The translations under genes and the position numbers were made by a program. From assembly GCF_018294505.1 (NCBI RefSeq), contig NC_057809.1, forward strand, positions 422,304,233 through 422,368,232: a stretch of DNA of 64,000 nt, read 5' to 3'. The notes beneath the pieces were generated by a model, which was not told the origin of the DNA, did no database searches, and saw nothing but the letters and a program-made list of their open reading frames with translations. The DNA comes from Triticum aestivum (lineage: Eukaryota > Streptophyta > Magnoliopsida > Poales > Poaceae). Numbering within the stretch: position 1 is the stretch's first letter; the number at the start of each line of letters is the position of its first letter. Below are positions 1 through 9,009 of this stretch, piece by piece.

Positions 1-650
1 TGAGGCGAGCATAGTTGAAGCGCTGGATGTACTTCTGCAGGGTTTCCCCTGGCTACTGCTTGATGCGGCGCAGGTCGCTCATGGCTGGGGGCCGGTCATG
101 AGTGCCCTGGAAGTTGGCGATGAAGCGAGTGCGCATCTCACTCCATGAGGAGATCGTGCCTGGGGCCAGGTTCAGGAGCCAGGTGCGGGCACCGTCCTTG
201 AGTGCCATGGGGAACCAATTCGCCATGACCTTTTCGTCCCCGTTGGCGGCTACGATGCCCAGCTCGTAGAGCTGCAGGAACTCCGCAGGGTCCGCCGTGC
301 CATCGTAGCGAGGAGGGAGGTCAGGCTTGAACTTGCCTGGCCATGTGATGCCGCGCAGCTCGGGGGTGAAGGCGAGGCAGCCCGCTGTGGCCACCAGTGC
401 CCTTGGCTGGTGTCGGGCTTGGTATTGCAGGTCGTCCCGCGCCGCCGCAGGGAGCAGCGCGGGGTCTTGGCGTGGAGGCGCTGGGACGTGATCTTGGCGC
501 GCGAGCACCTTCTCGGGGACATGGGATCTCTTGGCAACTTATTTCTTGCTGCGCAGGCGCTGGACGGGGAGGGTCTCGCCCTGGGGCCGCACGCCTCGCA
601 GCCAAGGCGCCTTCTTGGGGAGGAGGTGGCGGAGGCACCTCCTGATCATC
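1..650 (-). pseudogene. gag of element B1 (capsid region), broken
   Basis: This is part of a Gypsy gag polyprotein, the structural capsid protein of the retrotransposon particle. The best frame (508 to 53) has a proline/alanine/glutamine-rich N-terminus followed by a retrotransposon-gag domain with typical motifs such as PRYDGTADPAEFLQLY, WLLNLAPGTISSW and MRTRFIANFQGTH. A TAG stop at 53-55 interrupts it, and the same frame continues to the window edge with LQKYIQRFNYARL, so the stop is a mutation, probably CAG to TAG. Comparison with B2 places a frameshift near 520; the upstream N-terminus (PPPPPPQEGALA) is in another frame. It is not functional as it stands. Unlike the B2 copy, this one keeps the complete capsid core. 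Confidence 0.8.
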
Positions 651-741
651 GCAGCCGGGAGCTCGGCGCGAGCCCGACGAGCATCAGCCATGGACACAAC
701 GGGAGATCACACGCGAACAACGGAAGAAAGATTCCGGCGCA

Positions 742-759
742 CCCCTACCTGGCGCGCCA
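742..759 (-). other. primer binding site of B1
   Basis: On the minus strand the sequence reads TGGCGCGCCAGGTAGGGG, two bases inside the 5' LTR. The same 18 bases occur at the equivalent place in B2. It fits the 3' end of a plant tRNA-Arg with the CCA tail. The tRNA identity is from memory and should be checked. Confidence 0.7.
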
Positions 760-761
760 AA

Positions 762-1664
762 TGTCGGATTTCGGGTTCCGGCAGACCCTTGAGGTTCGAA
801 CACTTGGGTGCGCGCGGAGATCTCTCCCCTACCGATCTACGTCCGATCCCCTCGTGCGAACTAAAATGAAAATGATGAACAACACAAGGGACACAAGGTT
901 TATACTGGTTCGGGCCACCGTTGTGGTGTAATACCCTACTCCAGTGTGTGGTGTGGTGGATTGCCTCAGGGGCTGATGATGAATAGTACAAGGGAAGAAC
1001 AACCTCGCGAGAGGTGTTCTTAAGCTAGCGCGATGAACTGCTTGGGTGAGTTCAATCGCCTCTCTCTCTTTATCCTTGCCTCTAGGTCCGATGCCTCACT
1101 CTGTGGTGGCTAGCTCTATTTATAGAGGCCCTGGGCCTCTCCCCGAAATAATGAGTGGGAAGGGCGCCAACAATTGGCCATTTTGAAGGGGAACATCTAG
1201 TACAAGTTATCCTGACCAAAGGTGGTCTTCAGCTGCCAAAAGCACTGGTGATGACGCCGTCTTGGGCTCCATGGTGACCTCCGTCCGGCCGCCCGGCTGG
1301 TCTTGGTCTCGTTGCACCGGAATGGTAACCTTTGCCTGATGCCTTGGCCTGTGCTTGCCCCCTTTGCACCAAAGGGGAAACAAGGACTCTGCACAGGCCG
1401 GCGCCCGCCTGGCCTTGATCGTCATGGCTTGCGTCACGGGATCCTCGCGAGGTACCCTTGCATTGATCTCTGCGCCTCCTCGCGAGCCTGCCTGAGGAGG
1501 CCGCTCCTGAGGAAGATTTCCGTTGTCCGCCCCGCGAGGCTTGGCCCCTCGCGAGGGTCTTGAGCTTGTGTTGATGAAGATGGGCCGCGCCGGGCCCCTA
1601 CTTGAGCCACGCCACAGGCCGCAGGCAGGCAAGTCTGGGGACCCCCGTTCCTAGAACACCGACA
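762..1664 (-). repeat. 5' LTR of element B1
   Basis: In plus-strand reading the LTR starts TGTCGGATTTCGGG and ends AACACCGACA, giving a 903-bp repeat with TG...CA ends and short inverted termini (TGTCGG/CCGACA). The two B2 LTRs (3527-4451 and 14814-15652 plus 23868-23921) are homologous throughout. A minus-strand TATA box lies at 1115-1124. The right end abuts the gag frame of element C. A reading frame that seems to start in the LTR at 1602 and run into C is accidental. Confidence 0.88.
1115..1124 (-). promoter_or_regulatory. LTR core promoter TATA box (B1)
   Basis: On the minus strand this reads CTATAAATAG, a strong plant TATA box oriented to transcribe leftward into gag. The same box occurs at matching places in both B2 LTRs (3903-3912 and 15159-15168), which supports a real U3/R promoter. 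Confidence 0.65.
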
Positions 1665-3526
1665 CTAGCTCCTGGGCAGATCCTCCAGCTTGGCAGTTTT
1701 ATCATGGGCGCCCACTCGGCTGTTAAGCCAAAGACGGGCCCCCAAATTGCCGAAAATTATCTCCACATCGGCCTCGAACACTCCGATAAGATGGATCCAG
1801 CAGATGTCTCATCTTTGAACGAACTGCAAGATCGCATCGCCGCCTTGGGGGTCGCAATAGACTATGATTGGATCGGGCTTAAACCCGATCAGAGGGAAAT
1901 CAGGTCCCCGCCGATCACCCATCTGGTAGCGGTTGTGGAGCAACAAGCCGGGGATACCTCTCCCCCTATGCTAAGAACAAGCTATGTTCGGATCTCCAGG
2001 CCCTTCGAGCTGGATACCCATCTTTGGGAAGAGACCCTCTGTCCTCTGAACATAGAACCAGACGTTGAGCCTGAAAACCCTCATGACACTCCGGATCCTG
2101 GGCCAGTGACCTCAGAAATTCTTCAAACTCCGGATCCCACAGTGGGTCAGGGTTCAGATTTAAGCCCGCCCACCCACCACAAGCAATACTCCCCAAGCAA
2201 TTCCTGTCCTCCGGACATATGTGACCTAATGTATGTGCGGCAGCGACCTCAGGAAATAGTCCATCACTTTTGGGCCAGATTCCTCCTTGTTAAAAACAAG
2301 ATCAAAGATTGCTGCGACGATGACGTGGTTTCAGTATTTTGCCGCAACTGTAGGGACGAGGGGATCCTTAATGCCCTCAACCGATGCCGCATCCTGCACT
2401 TTGCAGATTTGGCACACATAGATCAGAAGTATTGCGCAATGGAAAGCGCTTGGAAAGCCCAGACAGCCAGGTGGGAACCATCCGCCTTTAAGCCACCCAC
2501 CGGACGGGAAAAAAGGATGCACCCTCACGGGGCACCTGATCATCATCCCACGGACAAGAAAATTAAGCCCTTAACGGGACACAGAACTGTCATTGATGAA
2601 TGGCTCGACAAGCCCTGCCAGCTACACACGATGCCGAATTCCGAACCAACACACAGCCTTTGGGCATGTTGGGTACTTCGACAGGTGGCTAAGAGCGGTG
2701 AGGCTATCCTCACCAATACGACTGCAGAGAAATACTCATTGGAGGACGACGATCTCACTGTCTTTATGGTCTTCGAGACCTTTTCTTCAAATAATCGGTG
2801 TAAAAGGGCGCTCCGCAACCTCGCTGAAGTCAACCAAGTAGCCGCATTAAATGCTTGGAACGATACGGTGATAACTTTCACCGCCAATGACGAACCAAGG
2901 GCTCGGTCAGTCCGCGCACCAGCCGCTTTGGTCCTAAACCCAATTGTGGATTTCTTTCGGCTCACTAAAGTGCTCATGGACGGAGGCAGCTGACTGAACA
3001 TCATCTATGAGGACACGCTCGATAAAATACAAATGGACAAGAGCCGCATCGAGCAAATAAGTACAACCTTTCGAGGCATTATCCCCAGTCGATAAGCACG
3101 ATGCTCATGGAAAATTAAACTTGATGCGGTATTCAGGACGTCGGAGAACTACAGGTCAGAAGAGTTGCTCTTCCACGTGGCACCTTTCAACAGCGGATAC
3201 CATGCCCTGTTAGGGCGAGACACATTCACACGCTTTCAAGCCATACCACATTACGGGTACATGAAGCTCAAAATGCCAGGGCCCAACGGAGTTATCACTA
3301 TCACTAGTGATCCGGATATAGCACTCCACGCCGAAAACAAAACTGCATCCCTGGCACTCGAGGCGCTATCTGAAGCCCTCGCGGCCGAGGAACTAACCAC
3401 TCTGCGCTCTACACTGGACAAGGACGATGTAATCCTTGACAAGAGGCCCAAATCCACTTCCTTCAAGCCAGCAGACAAAATAGTCAAACTTCAAGTACAC
3501 CCAGCGGATCCTAATAAAACAGCAGC
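1665..3526 (+). pseudogene. gag-protease part of Gypsy element C
   Basis: One plus-strand frame runs from the B1 boundary to the B2 boundary and encodes the gag C-terminal part and the aspartic protease of a Tat-type Gypsy polyprotein. Gag cuts and packages the element RNA; the protease matures the polyprotein. Visible motifs are a gag-like segment around 2230-2480 (YVRQRPQEIVHHFW) and the protease active site DGGS at about 2982-2993, followed by LNIIYEDTL. TGA at 2991-2993 interrupts the frame directly after the active site, and TAA at 3093-3095 again in the protease. The part from 3165 (LLFHVAPFNSGYHALLGRD) is the protease C-terminus and linker to reverse transcriptase. The frame is cut at 3526 by B2 and continues at 23922. 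The N-terminus of gag is lost behind B1. Non-functional. Confidence 0.85.
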
Positions 3527-4451
3527 TGTCGGATTTCGGGTTCCGGCAGACCCTTAAGGTTCGAACTCTAGGGTGCACGCGGAGATCTCTCCCCTACCGA
3601 TCTACGTCTGATCTCCTCGTGTGATCTAAGCTGGAAACGACGAACAACACAAGGGACACGAGATTTATACTGGTTCGGGCCACCATTGTGGTGTAATGCC
3701 CTACTCCAGGGTGTGGTGTGGTGGATTGCCTCAGGGGCTGATGATGAACAGTCTAGGGGAAGAACAGCCTCGCGAGAGGTGTTCTTTAGCTGGTGCGGTG
3801 TGTTCTACTTGGTCTCCGTCTCTCTCTCTTTTCTAGGGCTCTATCCGATCTGACCAGATTAGATTAGATGCCATTCGATGCCTCTACTCTGTGGTGGCTA
3901 GCTCTATTTATAGAGGCCCTGGGTCTCTCCCCAAATAATGAGCGGGAAGGGCGCCAACAATTGGCCATTTTTAAGGGGAACATCTAGTATAAGTTATCAT
4001 GACCAAAGGTGGTCTTCGGCTGCCAAAAGCACTGGTGATGACGCCGTCTTGGGCTCCACGGTGACCTCCGTCCTGCCGCTCTGCTGGTCTTGGTCTCGTT
4101 GCACCGGAATGGTAACCTTTGCCCGATACCTTGGCCTGTGCTTGCTCCCTTTGCACCGAAGGGGAAACAAGGACACTATGCAGGCCCGCGCCCGCCTGGT
4201 CTCGATCGTCATGGCTTGTGTCCCGGGCTCCTAGTGAGGTGCCCCTGCCTTGATCTCTCCGCCTCCTTACGAGCCTGCCTGATGAGGTTGCTCCTGAGGA
4301 AGCTTCCTGTCATCCACCCTGCGAGGCTTGGCCCCTCGCGAGGGTCTTGAGCTTGAGCTGATGAAGATGGGCCGCACTGGGCCCCCACTTGAGCAACGCC
4401 GCAGGTCGCAGGCAGGCAAGTCTGGGGACCCCCGTTCACAGAACGCCGACA
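3527..4451 (-). repeat. 3' LTR of element B2
   Basis: The 925-bp LTR starts TGTCGGATTTCGGG and ends GAACGCCGACA in plus-strand reading. It contains the TATA box (minus strand) at 3903-3912. Immediately to the right, 4452-4466 reads on the minus strand as the purine-rich GGGCCCGGGGGCTAC, the probable polypurine tract. Compared with this LTR, the 5' LTR lacks about 40 bp near 14848, so the two LTRs have diverged since insertion. Confidence 0.88.
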
Positions 4452-4596
4452 GTAGCCCCCGGGCCCAAGGCGCGCCCGGGCTTGGCCTAGCAGGGAAGCG
4501 AAGGGGCAAGCGCGAAGCGCCGCGGGCCCCAATAGCCTGCGGCCTTGGGCGCTGCGTGGCGATTGATTGGACGTGGGCGTCTGCGCTTCCCACGAC
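4452..4596 (-). other. B2 internal sequence next to the 3' LTR, with polypurine tract
   Basis: This short GC-rich stretch holds the probable polypurine tract at its left end and no reading frame that I recognise. It is separated from the rest of the B2 interior by element D. ACGAC at 4592-4596 is the left target duplication of D. Confidence 0.6.
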
Positions 4597-5127
4597 TATA
4601 ACACCCCGGATGTAATTTTCCCAATTTGTACTACAACTCTTGCCGTTTCCGGCGTTAAGTTATATTTATTTTCTCGGGTTCGGGTTTTGTCTCCGTGTGT
4701 TGTTGTCGTTGTCATGCATCTCATATCATGTCATCATGTGCATTGCATTCGCATACATGTTCATCTCATGCATTCGAGCATTTTCCCCGTTGTCCGTTTT
4801 ACATTCCGGCGCTTCCTTCTCCTCCGATGGTCATTTCTAGCTTTCTTTCGTGTGTGGGGATTAAAAATTTCCGGATTGGACCGAGACTTGCCAAGCGGCC
4901 TTGGTTTACTACCGGTAGACCGCCTGTCAAGTTTCGTACCATTTGGACTTCGTTTGATACTCCAACGGTTAACCGAGGGACCGAAAAGGCCTCGTGTGTG
5001 TTGCAGCCCAACACCCCTCCAATTTGGCCCAAACCCCACCTAACTCTGCTCCATCATCTAGAGCGTTCGATCACGATCGCGTGGCCGAAAACCGCACCTC
5101 ATTTGGACTCTCCTAGCTCCCTCTATG

Positions 5128-5137
5128 CATATATATA
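5128..5137 (+). promoter_or_regulatory. TATA box of solo LTR D
   Basis: CATATATATA lies about 530 bp from the left end and is followed by a pyrimidine-rich stretch and then a very GC-rich leader. This order is typical of a plant core promoter. It would give a U3 of about 0.5 kb and a very long R-U5 of about 3.7 kb. Confidence 0.5.
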
Positions 5138-7150
5138 CCTCCCCCATTCCAAATCTCAGATCCCCTCGTCAAACCCTAAAAAAAACCATCTCCGCCGCCG
5201 CCGGACGTGTCCGCACAGGCCGGACAACGTCCGGATCCGCCTCCGCCAACCGGGAGCCGCCACGTGGGCACCCCGGACCACATCACCGCCGCCACTCCCG
5301 TCGGCCGCCCAGGCCCGAGGTGGGCCCTCCCCGGCCCATCGCCGCGCCGCCCGCGCCCTCCTCCTCCACGGCGCCGCGCCCGCGCCCGCCGCCATCTGCC
5401 GCCTCCCCGCCGGCGCACCGTCGCTCGCCGCCCGCCGCACCGGAGCAGCCGCCGCCCCGCGCCGCCCAGGTCGTCGCCGGCCGCCCCGACCGCCACCACC
5501 GCGGCCGACCCGAGCAGGCGCCGCTACCGCCATCGCCATCGCCGGACCCGCCTCCTTCTCTACTCCGGCCGCCGCCCGCGCCGTCTCCGGCGAGAGCGCC
5601 GCCGCCTCAATCCACGTGCCCGCCGAAACCCTAGATTTGGGAGGTTGCATTTTTCTCCAAGTCCCGAAATTTGCAGATCCAAGTGCCCCTATTCGTAGCT
5701 CCGTAACTTTGCATCCGTAGCTCCAATTCATACATATAGCATATCAAAATGTTCATATCAGAGAGTACATCATTTCATTCCATTGCATCATTTTCATTTG
5801 AGTTCATCTTGATGCCCGAAATGCTGTTAGAAAAGGGCTACTTGAGTTAATTGTCAGATCTGCTACTCCATTTAGGTTTTTGTCATTTTTGCCAGGATTA
5901 ATGTGTGCATGCTATGCCCATGAGTTCTACATATGTTTTGTTAAGGGTTTTGTCATCTTTCCAGAGGTACAACCTATGTATTTTTGTGATGTGTGTGGTG
6001 ACTAGTGCAAGCTTGCAAAGTGGTGCACTTGCTAATTCTGTTTTCAGCGACTTGGCAATTCCACTAAGTCCTGGAGCTGTTTATCTCATGATGCCATATG
6101 TTCATGTTGTTTCCTAGTGATCCGTGCCTCTTTTGAGGATGATCAGTAAAAATGTTTTGTTAATATTGTAGTGCTCTATCCATCCATATCTTTGTTTGCA
6201 ATTATGGAGCACCCTAGATTGACTCAATCGAGCTCTATTTTTGCTACTTTGTGAATCTGGGCAGATTGTCAAATTGTTTGCAATTTTGCCGGTGATGTTG
6301 TAGTTGATCCATGCATGCTATGATATTATTCTTGCCATGTCTAGATTGCATTTTGTGCCTTCTTGATGTATGTATGCTTGTCTTGCCATGAATTGCACCG
6401 TAGTGAGTGCATCGAGTTCGTAAACATGCCTACTTGAGTTATATTTCAGCATGTGTCAGTTTTTCACCAAGTCTGAAAACTGATTATGTTTTTGCTATGT
6501 TCACATGCTTGCAATTGTATTTTCTGATCCCTTTTGGCTCAAGGTCACTAAGGGACTTTTGTTAAGCTCTTTGAGTAGCTCCATGCCATGCTTTACTTTG
6601 CCATGTTCAGGTCCTATAGCATGTAGTTTTGTTGCTCCGAAGAGAGCTACCTGATCTGAAATTCCAGACAAGTGTTAATTTCACTAAGTCTGAGATCTGT
6701 TTGCCATATGCATTTTTGCCATGCTTGTTTGAACCTGTTAATGGATGAATTGGCCGTAGCTCAGTGCTAGACTTTTGTTAAGCATCTTGAATGCATCCTG
6801 GCCATGTATTTTGTTGTCATGTTTGGGTGCTGTAGCATGTTCATCTCATTGCATTTAGATGCCTACTTGCTGTAAATCGCAGATCGGTGTCATATTTGAA
6901 TCGCTTGCCATTTCCAAACCGTAACTCCGATTCCGGTGTTCTTTATATCGTTTTCAAGCGATTTCATCTCATCTTTCCAGTGGCACACTTGTTTTTCCAA
7001 GTTGAGGCCAAGTTTACACATTTCCAGTCATATCTTGCATTTTGCATCCCGCATCGCATCCCACATAGCATATCATCTTTGCATCATGTTGTTTGAGTTT
7101 GCACGTGGTTGATTGTATCCTTGTTGCTTGTTTGTCTTGTTTGGGTGGAG

Positions 7151-8574
7151 CCGGGAGACGAGTTTGCTAATGAGGAGCCCGTTGAGTTTGCTTTCGAGGA
7201 TCCAGTCAACTCTGACAACTGTGCAGGCAAGATGATCATACCCTCGAAATCACTACTAACTTTGCTATGCTAGTTTGCTCGCTCTTTTGCTATGCCATTG
7301 CTACGATGCCTACCACTTGCTTTCAAGCCTCCCAAATTGCCATGTCAAACCTCTAACCCACCTTGTCCTAGCAAACCGTTGATTGGCTATGTTACCGCTT
7401 TGCTCAGCACCTTGTATAACGTTGCTAGTTGTAGGTGAAGATTGGAGGCAGTTCCTTGTTGGAACATTTATTTACTTGTTGGGATATCATTATATTATCT
7501 TGCTATCTTAATGCATCTATATATTTGGTAAAGGGTGGAAGGCTCGGCCTCTCGCCTAGTGTTTTGTTCCACTCTTGCCGCCCTAGTTTCCGTCATATCG
7601 GTGTTATGTTCCCGGATTTTGCGTTCCTTACGCGGTTGGGTTATAATGGGAACCCCTTAATATTTTGCCTTGATTAAAGCATTTCCAGCAATGCCCAACA
7701 TTGGTCTTACCATTTGCCACCTAGCCTCTTTTTCCCTTGGGTTTCCGAAGCCCGAGGGTCATCTTATTTTTTAAACCCCGCCCCCCCCCGGGCCAGTGCT
7801 CCTCTGAGTGTTGGTCCAAACTAGAGTCCTGTGCAGCGCCCCCTCGGGGAAACTCGAGGTTTGGTTTTAGTTGTATGGAGCGCTCATCTGAGTGTGCCCT
7901 GAGAAAGAGATATGTGCAGCTCCTATCGGGATTTGTCGGCACATTCGGGCAGTGTTGCTGGTCTTGTTTTAACCTGTCGAAGTGTCTTGAATTACCAAGA
8001 TACCGAGTCTGATCGGAACGTCTTGGGAGGAGGTCTATTCCTTTGTTGACCGTGAGAGCTTGTCATGGGCTAAGTTGGGACTCCCCTGCAGGGAATTGAA
8101 CTTTCGATAGCTGTGCCCGTGGTTATGTGCAGATGGGAATTTGTTAATGTCCGGTTGTAGATAACTTGAACCTTAACTTAACTAAAATGAATCAACCGAG
8201 TGTGTTAGCGTGATGGCCTCTTCTCGGCGGAGTCCGGGAAGTGGACACGGTGTTGGAGTAATGTTTGCGCAGGTGGTTCTCTAGTTTCTCGCTCGCGCTT
8301 TGCATCCTCTTCTCGCTCTCTTTTGCGAATAAGTTAGCCACCATATTTGCTAGTCACTTGCTGCAACTCCACATATATTTACCTTGCCTTACCTATAAGC
8401 TTAAATAGTCTTGATCGCGAGGGTGCGAGATTGCTGAGTCTCTGTGGCTCATAGATTACTATTACACCAGATGCATGGCCTGATGATTCCGCTCCAGGAG
8501 ACGCGTATGAGCTCAAGTGGGAGTTCGACGAAGACTCTCAACGTTACTATGTTTCCTTTCCCGATGATCAGTAG
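7151..8574 (+). CDS. spliced small acidic protein in LTR D, product unknown
   Basis: Two open segments join in frame if a GC-AG intron is removed. Exon one (about 7151-7226) encodes an acidic stretch (GDEFANEEPVEFAFEDPVN) and ends GTGCAG before GCAAGA. Exon two (8471-8574) follows the acceptor ACACCAG and encodes WPDDSAPGDAYELKWEFDED, then YYVSFPDDQ and a TAG stop at 8572-8574. The split codon GAT is restored across the 1244-bp intron (7227-8470). The upstream exon and start codon are not identified; the GC-rich leader near 5200-5640 is a candidate. I recognise no domain. Coding constraint is inferred from frame restoration and the matching acidic composition. It may be a relic. Confidence 0.4.
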
Positions 8575-9009
8575 TGGTGCCTAGTTGGGGGTGATTGGGA
8601 CCGTGTCGCTTGTTGGGTTCTCTTTTATTTTGGCGCCGTAGTCGGGCCATGAGTGTTTGGATGATGTAATGTTATTTATGTACTTGATTGACGTGGCGAG
8701 TGTAAGCCAACTATGTTATCTCCCCTTTATTATTTACATTACATGGGATGTTGTGAAGATTGCCTAACTTGCGACATATGCCTTCAATGCGATTATGTCT
8801 CTAAGTCGTGCCTCGACACGTGTGAGCTATAGTGCATCGAGGGTGTTACAACGACGCCTTGGCAACTGTCCATCTCACAAAAGAGGTGCCCGGGCCAGAC
8901 TTACTTGCTTTGTTCTCGTTCGTCTCGCCCCAGATCCCCTTTCTTGCTCTTCTCCTTCTTGCTCCCGAAATCCTCCAGATCTGTCTCAATCCTTCCCATC
9001 CGGCTCGTT

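Larger units (their letters stand above)
1..1664 (-). mobile_element. Gypsy (Tat-like) retrotransposon B1, partial, minus strand
   Basis: Only the 5' part of a minus-strand LTR retrotransposon lies in the window: 5' LTR (762-1664), primer binding site (742-759) and part of gag (1-650). The rest continues beyond the left edge. It is the same family as element B2, because the LTR ends, the primer binding site and the gag N-terminus match. B1 has inserted into the gag region of element C, whose frame resumes at 1665. The expected right target duplication is CTAGC (1665-1669); its partner is outside the window. Assignment to the Tat branch of Gypsy is inferred from the family architecture, including the antisense extra gene seen in B2. 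Confidence 0.85.
4597..8850 (+). mobile_element. long solo LTR (D), 4.25 kb, LARD-like
   Basis: The element is bounded by TATAACACCC on the left and GGGTGTTACA on the right, a 10-bp terminal inverted repeat with one change (TG to TA). It is flanked by perfect 5-bp duplications ACGAC (4592-4596 and 8851-8855). TG...CA ends with a 5-bp duplication fit an LTR retrotransposon. No internal domain, primer binding site or pol is present, so it is best read as a solo LTR left by LTR-LTR recombination. Its length resembles the LTRs of Triticeae large retrotransposon derivatives. It carries a plus-strand promoter (TATA at 5128-5137), a GC-rich leader (5190-5630), and two short coding-like exons (7151-7226, 8471-8574). 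A DNA transposon with 5-bp duplications is a less likely alternative. Confidence 0.7.

Noticed and set aside
1602..1664. Apparent gag start (ATG 1602) for element C
   Set aside because: The first 21 codons lie in the B1 LTR and appear in other B LTR copies next to unrelated sequence. The frame is open by chance across the boundary.
4695..5731. Long GC-rich frames on both strands in LTR D
   Set aside because: They are proline/arginine/alanine-rich in every frame, as expected from GC-rich leader DNA, and no domain is visible. TATA at 5128 would put the earlier start codons upstream of transcription.
4597..8850. D as a DNA transposon with 10-bp terminal inverted repeats
   Set aside because: Five-base duplications and TG/CA ends suit an LTR better. 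There is no transposase, and LTRs commonly have such short inverted ends.
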